The notes: generated by a model not told the origin, from the sequence alone. DNA of 64,000 bases from Acidobacteriaceae bacterium (GCA_003134815.1 PLCO01000021.1:122305-186304); one strand, 5' to 3'; positions 52,053 through 60,490 are shown, numbered from the stretch's first letter. Program-made: numbers and translations.

Positions 52053-52853
52053 ATGCGAAATCTGAGTATTTGCTTCTTATTTCTTTGGCTCCTCGCGGTC
52101 CCGGTGTATGGGCAAGATGGAGTGGCCCCGCCGACCCAAGACGGCCCAATGAACGTCAAGGCCACTCCACCGACTCCCGACAAAGATGGTGTGTACCAGA
52201 TCGGTCCCGGAATCACGCCGCCGGTACTGACCAAGGCCGTGCCGCCGGAGTACCCGCAGGATGCCGAGCCCGGGTTTCGGCGTCGTTTCCTTTTCCAGGT
52301 TGTGGTCGGCGCGGATGGCACTGTCAAGCTGCGAGACGCCTTCCCCAACGGTCATGGCCCGTACCTCGATAACGCGATCGCGGCGGTCAAGGCATCGACG
52401 TTTCAACCTGGGACGTTGAATGGTATCCCGGTTCCGGTGCTTGCTTGCGTGAGTGTGGGGTTCTCTCCATTCAGGCCGCCATCGACAGAGATTGTGGACT
52501 GCGATCAACCCGGCTTGGAAAACGGCTTCAGAGGCGCCGCTACTTCCCCGTGGGCGAACGACCCCCTCAGGCTCCCACTCGGCGCTAAGCCGCCTATGGT
52601 GATCCACTCTGGAGAAGCCGAGTTCTCTGACGAAGCACGCAGGGAACGAATCGAGGGGAACGTGCTGATATCAACCATTGTGAATGAGCAAGGCATTCCA
52701 ACCGAGATTCGTGTGGAACGGCCGGCTGGCCACGGGCTGGATGAGAATGCGATCGCGGCCGTCAGCCAGTACCGGTTTCGTCCGGCAACACTCGACGGAA
52801 AACCCATTGCGGTGCGAATAAGGATTGAGATCACTTTTCGCTTCCGCAATTAG
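52053..52853 (+). CDS. Exported protein with two TonB-C domains
   Basis: The 266-residue product has a signal peptide (cut near VYG|QDG) and two TonB-C-like domains. The first, at about 60-145, has PPEYPQDAEPGFRRRFLFQVVVGADGTV and FQPGTLNGIPVPV. The second, at about 185-265, has AEFSDEARRERIEGNVLISTIVNEQG and YRFRPATLDGKPIAVRI. Such proteins occur in this phylum without an ExbBD partner and may bind surface receptors. It starts 33 bases after ptrB, so the two may be co-transcribed. Confidence 0.8.
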   Translation: MRNLSICFLFLWLLAVPVYGQDGVAPPTQDGPMNVKATPPTPDKDGVYQIGPGITPPVLTKAVPPEYPQDAEPGFRRRFLFQVVVGADGTVKLRDAFPNGHGPYLDNAIAAVKASTFQPGTLNGIPVPVLACVSVGFSPFRPPSTEIVDCDQPGLENGFRGAATSPWANDPLRLPLGAKPPMVIHSGEAEFSDEARRERIEGNVLISTIVNEQGIPTEIRVERPAGHGLDENAIAAVSQYRFRPATLDGKPIAVRIRIEITFRFRN

Positions 52854-52895
52854 GTCGTCGGGATTCTGACACAATCAGTATTCTCTCTGCTTCGT

Positions 52896-53846
52896 CTACG
52901 CGCTGCCCTTCATCTCAACGATCGTCTTTTCGAGGCTCGCGGCGTCTTCGACATTCAACGCTTTCAGGGCAGGGTCGATCTGCTTGAGCAACCCGCAGAG
53001 TACCTTGCCGGGGCCGACTTCGATGAAGACATTCGCTCCTGCGGCTTTCAACGATTGCACGCAGTCGACCCAGCGGACCGTTCCGGTGACCTGGCGAATG
53101 AGCGCATCGCGCGCGGCATCTGCCGTGGTCAACAGTTCGCCGGTGATGTTGGCCGCGACAGGAATGTGCGGTTCGCGCATTGCGATACCGGATAGCACGC
53201 GTGCCACTTCTTCCTGCGCGGGCTGCATGAGCGCGCAGTGGAATGGCGCGCTGACAGGAAGCATGACGGTTCGGCGAGCGCCTTTGGCCTTGCAAAGAGC
53301 GGCGGCCATTTCGACAGCGGCCGTAGCCCCCGAAATAACGGTCTGACTCGGTGAGTTGAGATTTGCGGCCTGCACGGTCAAGCCGGTCTCGCGCGCGATC
53401 TCAGCGCAAGCCTCGGCTACCTGCGCGGCGTCGAGGGCGAGAATGGCCGCCATGGCTCCCTGCCCCGCCGGGACTGCCTGCTGCATGGCATGGCCGCGAG
53501 CCTTGACGGCGCGCACCGCATCGGCAAAGGAGAACGTGCCGGCGATGACATGGGCCGACCACTCGCCCAGCGAATGGCCGGCGGCAAGCGCCGGCTGAAC
53601 GCCATGCTCGGCAAGGACGCGCGCCGCTGCCACGCTGACCGTCATGATGGCCGGCTGCGTATTCTCGGTCAGGCGCAGGTCCTCTTCCGGCCCCTCAAAA
53701 CAAATTCGCGAAAGCAGGAAGCCAAGGGCCGCATCGGTCTCCGCGAAGGTTTGAGCAGCAATAGGAAATCGTTCGGCAAGCTCGCGGCCCATGCCTACGG
53801 CCTGCGAACCCTGCCCCGGAAAGAGAAAGGCGATCTTGTTGGTCAT
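52896..53846 (-). CDS. fabD: Malonyl-CoA:ACP transacylase
   Basis: The 316-residue enzyme loads malonate onto ACP for fatty-acid synthesis. Signatures are FLFPGQGSQ, GHSLGEWSA (Ser92), VSAPFHCALM with the catalytic histidine near 203, and the C-terminal EVGPGKVLCGL. It lies 46 bases after a rhomboid-like gene on the same strand, so the two may share a transcript. The rest of the fab cluster is not in the window. Confidence 0.95.
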   Translation of the reverse strand: MTNKIAFLFPGQGSQAVGMGRELAERFPIAAQTFAETDAALGFLLSRICFEGPEEDLRLTENTQPAIMTVSVAAARVLAEHGVQPALAAGHSLGEWSAHVIAGTFSFADAVRAVKARGHAMQQAVPAGQGAMAAILALDAAQVAEACAEIARETGLTVQAANLNSPSQTVISGATAAVEMAAALCKAKGARRTVMLPVSAPFHCALMQPAQEEVARVLSGIAMREPHIPVAANITGELLTTADAARDALIRQVTGTVRWVDCVQSLKAAGANVFIEVGPGKVLCGLLKQIDPALKALNVEDAASLEKTIVEMKGSA

Positions 53847-53891
53847 TTCAGAAAGGATTGTAGCGGATTCGGCGATGCAGGCCGTCGCACT

Positions 53892-54710
53892 TCAGTTCCA
53901 GCGTTTCTTGTCGTCTGCGTCCTCATCGATCCGGTTGCCCTGGCCGTCGAACCTCACGGTGCGTCCCTGCGAGCGCATGTAGACCTCGAATTTGCGAGCT
54001 GCGCGACGGCGCTTCCAGCGAAAGTAGCGATTGCGCAGGCCGAACCAGCTTTCGCTGAGCATGAAGGAGAATCCGCGCCGCGGCGCCATGCGCACGAACG
54101 CGAAGCCGGCCAGCGCTCCGCCCAGTTGCGCGAAAGCATACATTCTCTCCTGACCAAAGAGCATGGCGACCGCAACGAGCGCATAGATCATGGCCATGTA
54201 GCGCGCCTTGATGGAAATAACGAAGAACAAAAGAAACTGCGTGTCGCCGTACAGGAGCCCTATGGCCACCAGCAATCCGAAGATGCCGCCAAAGCAGCCG
54301 AAGAGCGGGTTGGCGTTCAAAAGCAGCGAAGGGGCAAGAGTGCTGGCGACCAGATAGAGCACCAAAGCCGCGGCCGCCGTGCCCAGCACCGAAGCGGCAT
54401 AGAGGCTCATCACCCAGTTGGCGTCATGAAATGCCTCGAGGAATCCGGCAAGAAACCACAGCGAAAGCAGCTCGAAGAGCGTGCCGAGGATTCCGACGTG
54501 CACAAAGCTGTAGGTGAATGGCTGCCAGAGAGCCCCGTGCATGAATGAGAATGGATCGAAGACGAGCGAGCCTGCGATCGCGCGCGCCGACGAAGAGGCC
54601 AAAGTCGCCAACAATAAGATAAAGTATGCAGCGAGGTTAATGAGAATCAGGCGGCGCGTGGCGCCCTTGAAGTCAGGGAAGGCGAGCGGACTGGAGCCAA
54701 ATCTCGGCAT
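53892..54710 (-). CDS. Rhomboid-like membrane protein lacking catalytic residues
   Basis: The 272-residue protein has a rhomboid layout of about six helices: LWQPFTYSFVHVGILGTLFELLSLWFLAGFLE at the L1 loop/TM2 and, in TM4, FGCFGGIFGLLVA. In active rhomboids the latter is GASG-like with a catalytic serine; here residue 140 is Phe. The TM6 histidine is replaced by Gln (AQLGGALAG, residue 195), and the HxxxHxxxN of TM2 keeps only the first His. It is therefore a pseudoprotease (an iRhom/derlin-like state). It has a basic cytosolic tail after the last helix. ATG 54710 is preferred to the TTG three codons upstream. Confidence 0.8.
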   Translation of the reverse strand: MPRFGSSPLAFPDFKGATRRLILINLAAYFILLLATLASSSARAIAGSLVFDPFSFMHGALWQPFTYSFVHVGILGTLFELLSLWFLAGFLEAFHDANWVMSLYAASVLGTAAAALVLYLVASTLAPSLLLNANPLFGCFGGIFGLLVAIGLLYGDTQFLLFFVISIKARYMAMIYALVAVAMLFGQERMYAFAQLGGALAGFAFVRMAPRRGFSFMLSESWFGLRNRYFRWKRRRAARKFEVYMRSQGRTVRFDGQGNRIDEDADDKKRWN

Positions 54711-55048
54711 CGTAATCAACAGGGTAAACGCTCAAGCGCGCCGATGTCATGGCGCCTGAAGTGAAACGGTGAAAAGCTGTCGTCAAATTGGGATTCCCCC
54801 GGAGGAGCAAGCACCGAAGCCTGCACGAGGTCTGCACCGGAGGTGGGGCACGCCCGAAAATCCCGGGAAAAAACGTATCGTCTAAGGGGCAGGAAGTGCT
54901 TTTCCCGACATCTAAGATGCCAGGATTGCGTAGCCGGTTTGGCTCTTGACCTGAGGCCGGGTTCTCACTAAAACTAGCGATGGTTGTCGAATATTGAAGA
55001 CGGTCTCATCCCGTAATACGATTCGGATTGGAAAGTGAGGATGCTGCA
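54711..55048. promoter_or_regulatory. Intergenic region with promoter of the LysW-like gene
   Basis: No gene in these 338 bases. A promoter is likely at 54946-54974 on the plus strand: TTGACC, 17-bp spacer, TAAAAC, with the start of transcription near 54981 and a leader of about 70 bases. The stretch 54790-54870 is GC-rich with partial inverted repeats (GCACGAGGTCTGCACCGG), but no known RNA family is recognised. Confidence 0.6.
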
Positions 55049-55240
55049 ATGCCCAGTTGCCCTGAATGCGAAACTGCCCTGAACATTGATGTCGAGGAAG
55101 TGGAAGAGGGCGACGTGATAGCCTGCGATGAGTGCGGAACGGAATATGAAGTGGTTGGCGTGGAGCCGCTGGAGTTGGCCCGCGTCGAAGAAGGCATTGA
55201 AGAGGAAGACGTTATTATCACAGAGGACGAAGAGGAGTAA
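55049..55240 (+). CDS. LysW-like zinc-ribbon carrier protein
   Basis: The 63-residue acidic protein starts MPSCPECETAL with a second knuckle ACDECGTEYEVV, four cysteines that bind zinc, and ends in EDEEE. This fits the LysW amino-group-carrier family, in which the C-terminal glutamate carries the intermediate of lysine or arginine synthesis; classic LysW ends in EDWGE, so the tail here is modified. No LysX, LysZ or LysY gene is in the window. It has its own promoter. A secreted protein gene starts two bases after its stop. Confidence 0.75.
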   Translation: MPSCPECETALNIDVEEVEEGDVIACDECGTEYEVVGVEPLELARVEEGIEEEDVIITEDEEE

Positions 55241-55242
55241 GA

Positions 55243-55617
55243 ATGAGCCGAGCCGGCATGGTAACGGCAACCGCGTTGAGCCTGCTTGCATTCGCAGCGT
55301 TTTCCGCAGGGCCGCCGAACTCGCTCATTTCCCCCCCAGCGTGGGCCCAGAACATCGGCATACGCACCGTGTCGGGCACGGTGTTGAACGCTGCATCCCA
55401 GGCCGTTCCGAACGCCACGGTATTCCTGCAGAATGACAAGACAAAGACCATTCGCAGCTTTGATTCCACGGCTGACGGCCATTTTCACTTCTCCCAGGTC
55501 GATATGAGCACCGACTTTGATTTGTGGGCGGAGAAGGACGGCAAAAAGAGCGCGACGAAAACCGTGAGCTCATGGGACGCGCGCAAAGACTTCATCTCAG
55601 ATTTGAAGTTGAAGTAG
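55243..55617 (+). CDS. Exported protein with carboxypeptidase-regulatory-like domain
   Basis: The 124-residue product has a signal peptide, then one carboxypeptidase D regulatory-like (transthyretin-like) domain: VSGTVLNAASQAVPNATVFLQND, DSTADGHFHFSQVD, DLWAEKDGKKS. These are common on outer-membrane receptors in this phylum and sometimes stand alone. It lies two bases after the LysW-like gene, so both are likely in one transcript, although one acts in the cytoplasm and the other outside. Confidence 0.78.
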   Translation: MSRAGMVTATALSLLAFAAFSAGPPNSLISPPAWAQNIGIRTVSGTVLNAASQAVPNATVFLQNDKTKTIRSFDSTADGHFHFSQVDMSTDFDLWAEKDGKKSATKTVSSWDARKDFISDLKLK

Positions 55618-55685
55618 GCGTTCGCCGGCGCGTGAATCGCGCAGCCAGCCGCCGCAGTGCCGGGGCCGAATTCGCGCGTTGAGCT

Positions 55686-57161
55686 TCAGCCTTCCAGTTT
55701 CTTCACAACCAGTTCATTCAGCAGTGCAGGGTTGGCCTGACCCTTCGTCGCGCGCATTACCTGGCCGACGAAGAATCCTGCCATCGTCTTCTTGCCGCTG
55801 CGATACTGCCCTACTTGCTTTGGGTTGGCGGCAATTTCTTCGTCGATCAGCTTTTCAAGAGCCGAGGCGTCGGTGATCTGCTGCGGCTTCTCGCGGTCGT
55901 AAACCGGTCCGAAGTCTTCACCCTTCTCAAAGCACACATCGAACAGCTGCTTCATCTGCTTCGAGCTGATCTTGCCTTCATCCAGCAGGTCGGCGGCCAG
56001 CACAATTCCGGCCATGGTTACTGGAGATTGCTCCATCTCGAGGCCCAAAGCCTTCAGGCGCCCACCCACTTCGCTCAGCAAAACGTTGGCCACGCGCCGC
56101 GGATTGCGGGCTGTCTTGGCCGCGGCCTCAAAGCGGTCGGCAAACTCGCGCGAGGCAGTGAGTGTGTGCGCATCCTGCACGCTCAGGTCGTATTCGGCAA
56201 TCATTCGCTTGCGGCGCGCTTCCGGTAATTCGGGGAGTTTTGCCTTTGTCTCGGCGATGAATTTCGGCGTCAGAATGAGAGGCGGTAGATCGGGCTCGGG
56301 AAAGTAGCGATAGTCGTGCGCCTGCTCCTTTGAGCGCATGGAGTACGTGCGGCCCTCGTTGGCATCCCAGAGCCGGGTCTCCTGCATTACCTGCCCACCC
56401 GATTCGATGACTTCAACCTGGCGCTCGATTTCGTATTCCAGCGCGGCGCGAACGAACTTGAAGCTGTTGACGTTTTTGACCTCGACTTTTGTTCCGAATT
56501 TTTCCTGGCCCCGCGGGCGAACGCTCACATTGGCGTCGCAACGCAGGGAGCCCTCTTCCATGTTGCAGTCGGAGACAGCGGTGTAAAGCAGGATCTCCTT
56601 GAGCCGGGTGAGGTATTCGAAGGCCTCGCCGGGAGTGCGGATGTCGGGCTCGCTGACGATCTCGATGAGCGGCGTGCCGCAGCGGTTCAGGTCAAGATAC
56701 GTGCGCGTCGCCGAGTCGGAGAATCCCTCGTGCAGGCTCTTGCCCGCGTCCTCTTCCATGTGCAGGCGCGTGATGCCGATGCGCTTCGTCAAGCCGTGCT
56801 CCGCAGGAACGTCAATCCAGCCGTGCTCGGCCAGCGGCTTATCGTACTGCGAAATCTGGTAGCCCTTGGGCAGATCGGGATAGAAGTAATTCTTGCGCGC
56901 GAAGATCGATTGCTCGCGCACCTGGCAGTTGAGCGCCAGCGCGGCCAGCGCGGCGAATTCGACAGCCTTCGCGTTCAGCACCGGCAGGGCGCCCGGAAGC
57001 CCGAGGCAAACGGGGCAGATATTGGTGTTCGGGTCCGATCCGAAGTGGTTGGCGCAACCGCAAAACGCCTTGGTGGCCGTGAGCAACTGCACGTGTACTT
57101 CCAGGCCGATCACCGGCTCGAATTTCGTCTGAACAGCGGAAGAGGCGGCTGTTGCGGGCAT
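55686..57161 (-). CDS. gatB: Asp-tRNA(Asn)/Glu-tRNA(Gln) amidotransferase subunit B
   Basis: The 491-residue protein is GatB: IGLEVHVQLLT at the N-terminus, PVCLGLPGALPVLN, the catalytic-domain GYQISQYDKPLAEHG, then HMEEDAGKS, DLNRCGTPLIEIVSEPD, SLRCDANVSVRP, and the C-terminal YqeY-like tail with QVMRATKGQANP. It transamidates misacylated tRNA with GatA and GatC. The four cysteines of the insertion (CGCANHFG, PVCL) bind zinc. gatA and gatC are not adjacent. Start: M at 57161 with a short leader. Confidence 0.95.
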   Translation of the reverse strand: MPATAASSAVQTKFEPVIGLEVHVQLLTATKAFCGCANHFGSDPNTNICPVCLGLPGALPVLNAKAVEFAALAALALNCQVREQSIFARKNYFYPDLPKGYQISQYDKPLAEHGWIDVPAEHGLTKRIGITRLHMEEDAGKSLHEGFSDSATRTYLDLNRCGTPLIEIVSEPDIRTPGEAFEYLTRLKEILLYTAVSDCNMEEGSLRCDANVSVRPRGQEKFGTKVEVKNVNSFKFVRAALEYEIERQVEVIESGGQVMQETRLWDANEGRTYSMRSKEQAHDYRYFPEPDLPPLILTPKFIAETKAKLPELPEARRKRMIAEYDLSVQDAHTLTASREFADRFEAAAKTARNPRRVANVLLSEVGGRLKALGLEMEQSPVTMAGIVLAADLLDEGKISSKQMKQLFDVCFEKGEDFGPVYDREKPQQITDASALEKLIDEEIAANPKQVGQYRSGKKTMAGFFVGQVMRATKGQANPALLNELVVKKLEG

Positions 57162-57307
57162 GATTGAATTTTAGCGGATGCGCGAACGGGCCAACAATCG
57201 TAATGCGACTGGCCTGCATGGGGCGCGATTGCCTACAATCGGAAGCGCGTCGCGGGACGATTGTTGGTGGCCGTCCGTGGCGATCTGGATTCGATTGGAG
57301 CGATCAA

Positions 57308-58168
57308 GTGAATCGATGGAAGCTTTGCAAAACTACTTTTTTCGCTGCGGCCCTGGCAGCATTGCTTGCGGGTCCTGCGCTGATGGCACAAACGCCCGTG
57401 ACCTCGACCCAGGCCCCAGGGGCTACGGCACAGCCAACTCCTGCGGCACAGCCAGCGCCCGCGGAGCAGGCCTCGCCGGCGATTCAGACTTCGCCTTCGG
57501 GGCACCCCAACAATGCCTACTGGATGGACCACGATAAACAGTTGTTAGTTGACTTTGGCGGGCTTGAGCGCTTCAAGGAGGCCGATGCGATGCTGACTGC
57601 GCCGCAGCCAGGTGAAGATCGCGTGGTCTTCATGGGCGATTCGATCACTCAGGGCTGGAAGCTGGATCAGTCGTTTCCCGGCAAGCCGTATATCAATCGC
57701 GGCATCGGCGGGCAGACCACTCCGCAGATGGTTGTGCGGTTTCGCCAGGATGTGATCGATTTGAAACCCCGGGTGGTTGTGATTCTCGCGGGGATCAATG
57801 ATATTGCAGGAAATACGGGGCCGATGACGCTTGAGCAGACGGAGGGAAACATAGCGTCGATGGCGGAACTGGCCAAGGCGAACGGCATTCGAGTGGTGCT
57901 TTGCTCGGTGCTGCCGGCCTATGACTTTCCCTGGTCTCCTGGGCTATTTCCTGCGCCCAAGGTTGTTGCAGTGAATGCGTGGATGAAGCAATACGCAGCC
58001 GATAACCACCATGTGTACGTGGACTATTACTCGGCGATGAGCGACGATCGCGGAGGCCTGCCTGCAACACTGAGCGCGGACGGCGTGCACCCGCTGCCGC
58101 CCGGCTACACCATCATGACGCCGCTGGCGGAAGCAGGGATTGAACGGGCGCTGAAAAGCAGGGAATAG
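57308..58168 (+). CDS. Exported SGNH/GDSL hydrolase
   Basis: From GTG 57308 (GGAG eight bases upstream) the protein has 286 residues: a signal peptide (cut near LMA|QTP), a Pro/Ala/Gln-rich linker, then an SGNH domain with VVFMGDSITQGW (Ser112), NRGIGGQTTPQM (block II Gly), VVILAGINDIAGN (block III Asn) and DGVHPLPPGY (Asp and His of block V). It should be an esterase or lipase acting outside the cytoplasm on acyl groups of sugars. The upstream in-frame extension has no ribosome binding site. Confidence 0.85.
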   Translation: MNRWKLCKTTFFAAALAALLAGPALMAQTPVTSTQAPGATAQPTPAAQPAPAEQASPAIQTSPSGHPNNAYWMDHDKQLLVDFGGLERFKEADAMLTAPQPGEDRVVFMGDSITQGWKLDQSFPGKPYINRGIGGQTTPQMVVRFRQDVIDLKPRVVVILAGINDIAGNTGPMTLEQTEGNIASMAELAKANGIRVVLCSVLPAYDFPWSPGLFPAPKVVAVNAWMKQYAADNHHVYVDYYSAMSDDRGGLPATLSADGVHPLPPGYTIMTPLAEAGIERALKSRE

Positions 58169-58178
58169 GATCAGGAAT

Positions 58179-58580
58179 TCAGACGGAGAACGACGTTCCG
58201 CAGCCGCAGGAGCGCGATGAGTTGGGATTAATGAAGTTGAATCCCTGGCGGATCAGCGTCTCTTCATAGTCGAGCGTCATGCCTTGAAGATAGACAAAGC
58301 TCTTGGGATCGATGAAGACGCGAACGTTTTCGAAGGTGAAGATGTTGTCGCTTTCGCGCGGATGCGCATCGAAAGCGATGGCATAGGAGAGGCCGGAGCA
58401 CCCGCCGCCCTTGACGCCCAGACGCAGTCCACCCTCTTCAAGCGGAATGCCCTCCTTGGCAAGAATTACGCGAATGCGCTTGACGGCGCTGGGCGTTACC
58501 TGCAGGCCGCCAGGTGCAACCGGCGGCGCTGCAACAGCGTCCGGTGAGGGGGTCGATCCGATTGTGACGATATTTGCCAT
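58179..58580 (-). CDS. A-type iron-sulfur carrier protein (HesB/IscA/ErpA family)
   Basis: The 133-residue protein has the HesB signature: LAKEGIPLEEGGLRLGVKGGGCSGLSY and the C-terminal NPNSSRSCGCGTSF, i.e. the three conserved cysteines (Cys-x60-Cys-Gly-Cys). It carries Fe-S clusters to client proteins. The start at 58580 gives the normal length plus a ~25-residue Pro/Ala-rich arm. It follows the Rrf2-type regulator gene after 109 bases on the same strand. Confidence 0.92.
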   Translation of the reverse strand: MANIVTIGSTPSPDAVAAPPVAPGGLQVTPSAVKRIRVILAKEGIPLEEGGLRLGVKGGGCSGLSYAIAFDAHPRESDNIFTFENVRVFIDPKSFVYLQGMTLDYEETLIRQGFNFINPNSSRSCGCGTSFSV

Positions 58581-58689
58581 AGATTTGGTTTCGTTCTGCC
58601 TAACCACTATTTGATTCGGCTGGAGTGGCTGCCGATTCTTGTCTTGATGGATCAAAGGCCGCGCTTCTTTCTTACGCGACTTGAAAGAT

Positions 58690-59148
58690 CTACAGCGTGA
58701 GCGAGACCAGCGCCTGCGCCTCGTGGGCCTTCCCGGCGGCAGGCTCGTGCTCGGCAAGGTCCTGGATGCTGATGCTCTTGAGAACTCCGGAGATGGTCTC
58801 GTTCACCCGCGCCAAAGGCTCTTTGATGGTGCAGCTTGGAGTCAAATCGCAGGCCTTTACACCCTTGAAGCAGGAGGTGATGAACAACGGCCCATCAATA
58901 GCGTGGATCACTTCGAAGGCCGAAATCTGGCGCGCATCCCGGGAGAGCGCGTAGCCGCCGTTCATGCCGGCATGGGATCGCAACAGGCCCACCTTGGTCA
59001 GCCGCTGCAGAATCTTGGCCAGAAGCTGGGCAGGGATGCCGTAGGCGTCCGCCACGTCCTTGGCGCTGAGGGCAGGCGTTTCAGGGTGCTCGGCCAGGTA
59101 TTTGAGCGCCATGAGCCCGTAATCCGCTTTTTTGGTGAGCTTGAGCAT
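58690..59148 (-). CDS. Rrf2-family transcriptional regulator (IscR-like)
   Basis: The 152-residue protein has an Rrf2 winged helix (LTKKADYGLMALKYLAEHP, VADAYGIPAQLLAKILQRLTKVGLLRSHAGMNGGYALSRD) and the cluster-binding cysteines in SCFKGVKACDLTPSCTI (Cys-x6-Cys-x5-Cys). This fits an IscR-like Fe-S sensor. It heads an operon with the A-type carrier and should control it. A promoter with an inverted repeat lies directly upstream. The HTH and cysteine loop are complete. Confidence 0.9.
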   Translation of the reverse strand: MLKLTKKADYGLMALKYLAEHPETPALSAKDVADAYGIPAQLLAKILQRLTKVGLLRSHAGMNGGYALSRDARQISAFEVIHAIDGPLFITSCFKGVKACDLTPSCTIKEPLARVNETISGVLKSISIQDLAEHEPAAGKAHEAQALVSLTL

Positions 59149-59178
59149 GAAATATGCGACTTTTCAGGTCCCGTATTC

Positions 59179-59209
59179 AGTATACGTCCGCTTGAATTCA
59201 CCTTCAAGT
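59179..59209 (-). promoter_or_regulatory. Promoter and likely operator of the Rrf2-carrier operon
   Basis: On the minus strand TTGAAG (59207-59202), a 17-bp spacer and TATACT (59184-59179) form a near-consensus promoter. CTTGAA-N6-TTCAAG (an inverted repeat, 59191-59208) overlaps the -35 and could be the regulator's own site. Confidence 0.72.
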
Positions 59210-59460
59210 TGATGGATTACCGGCGCAAAACACGGTTGGTTCGGGCGGCGCGCCCCCGGATTCATCAAAAAAACGGTTTGCAATCGGCAAAAAGACGGCT
59301 ACAATCTGGCGGAAAGAGCACTTATCGACCTTCCCAAGCGGCCATACCCGAAAGCCCGCACTCTCAAGTGGAATCAGCCACGAGGAGGGCGGCACTCCAC
59401 ACAGCAGGAGCGGGAATCGCGGCTTTGGAATTTCACAGGGAGCGCCAAACTCGAAGAACG
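59210..59460 (+). promoter_or_regulatory. Leader region and promoter of the small zinc-ribbon gene
   Basis: A plus-strand promoter is likely at 59278-59305: TTGCAA, 16-bp spacer, TACAAT, with a transcript start near 59312 and a leader of about 150 bases before the ATG at 59461. No riboswitch class is recognised in that leader. Confidence 0.6.
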
Positions 59461-59628
59461 ATGGCAACCGCCTGCAAACACCCCAAGGTACGGATCGTTT
59501 CCCGGCACGACGACACCGAGTATGTCGAGTGCCTGGAGTGTGGCGAGATCTTCGACTCAGAAGAATTTCGCGATATGGAGATTGAAGAAACGGCTGGAAC
59601 CGAACCTATGCAACAAGAAGATTCTTAG
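59461..59628 (+). CDS. Small Cys-rich protein, probable zinc ribbon
   Basis: A 55-residue protein: ACKHPKVRIVSRHDDTEYVECLECGEIFDSEEF. Cys-x-His near the start and Cys-x2-Cys in the middle make a treble-clef or zinc-ribbon-like site. The acidic end has no known motif. GAAGAACG lies before the ATG. Similar length and cysteine spacing to small zinc ribbons in this phylum, but family assignment is an inference. It is monocistronic. Confidence 0.65.
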   Translation: MATACKHPKVRIVSRHDDTEYVECLECGEIFDSEEFRDMEIEETAGTEPMQQEDS

Positions 59629-59676
59629 ATGCCGGACCTCGGACGAGGGGTCTTGATTCCTGCTGCTACCCGCGCC

Positions 59677-60273
59677 CTATTTGGCTGTGGCGCCGTTCGC
59701 AGCCGGGGTGCCGGAGCGACGCGAGACCAGCCACGCATAATGCAGCCCTGAAGCGATGGTGAGCCCGATTGTGGCGCCAAGGGCGACGGAGCGCGTGACC
59801 GCGACCCAATGCGCAGGCGTGAGTTGATGCAAAAGGACGGCTGCGACAGCGCTAATTTGGGCAAGCGTGTTTGCCTTGCCGAAGATACTGGGATAGAACT
59901 CGCGCCGCCCAACTGCCGCGTAAAGAATGGCTGAAACCAACAGAATTCCGACGTCTCTTCCGAAGACCAGGACGGTCACGGTCCCGGGTATCAACCCCTT
60001 GTAGAAGAGCACCAGAAAAAGCGTGCTGAGCAGCAGCTTGTCGGCTACGGGGTCAAGATAGTGGCCGAGTATCGACCGTTGCTTGAGCGCCCGCGCCAGC
60101 AGGCCATCCAGCGCGTCGGTGAGACCGGCGACCACAAAGAGGATGAAGCTCAACAGGAAGTGCCCCTGCAGAATCGCTGCGACAAGAAACGGCGCCATGC
60201 ACATGCGCATGAGCGTGAGCATGTTGGGAGCGCTGCGCAGGGGGTTCAATCGGAGCTGAGGTTCATCGTGCAT
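59677..60273 (-). CDS. pgsA: CDP-alcohol phosphatidyltransferase (phosphatidylglycerophosphate synthase)
   Basis: The 198-residue membrane enzyme contains the CDP-OH-P motif D-G-x2-A-R-x8-G-x3-D-x3-D, seen as DALDGLLARALKQRSILGHYLDPVADK, and about five or six membrane helices. PgsA makes phosphatidylglycerol phosphate from CDP-diacylglycerol and glycerol 3-phosphate. The NMLTLMRM segment near the start is a family sign. The gene is convergent with the zinc-ribbon gene. Confidence 0.88.
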   Translation of the reverse strand: MHDEPQLRLNPLRSAPNMLTLMRMCMAPFLVAAILQGHFLLSFILFVVAGLTDALDGLLARALKQRSILGHYLDPVADKLLLSTLFLVLFYKGLIPGTVTVLVFGRDVGILLVSAILYAAVGRREFYPSIFGKANTLAQISAVAAVLLHQLTPAHWVAVTRSVALGATIGLTIASGLHYAWLVSRRSGTPAANGATAK

Positions 60274-60454
60274 GGCAGTCGGTTGAGCGGAGGACGCCCA
60301 GCCGTTGCGCAGCGGGGAACCCCTGGCCCGTCAACGATGGTAAAGCATTGCAGCCATGAGGCGCAGCCGGACTGCAAACGAACGTAGACCTTACTCGAGC
60401 GTGCCGCTAGCCGGGCAGCTAACGGGGCAGCCCGACGATGGAAGCGGCGGGCCG

Positions 60455-60490
60455 CTCATGCCCCTTCTCATGTCCCTTCTCATATCTCGA
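60455..60490. repeat. Three 12-bp tandem repeats across the gluQ stop codon
   Basis: On the plus strand CTCATGCCCCTT, CTCATGTCCCTT and CTCATATCTCGA follow one another; the third contains the stop codon of the minus-strand gene (TCA at 60480-60482). Confidence 0.8.

Noticed and set aside
53490..54548. 352-codon plus-strand frame opposite fabD and the rhomboid-like gene
   Set aside because: Shadow of two real genes on the other strand.
54780..54900. Riboswitch or small RNA upstream of the LysW-like gene
   Set aside because: Some partial inverted repeats, but no known conserved core could be matched and the stretch lies before the predicted transcript start.
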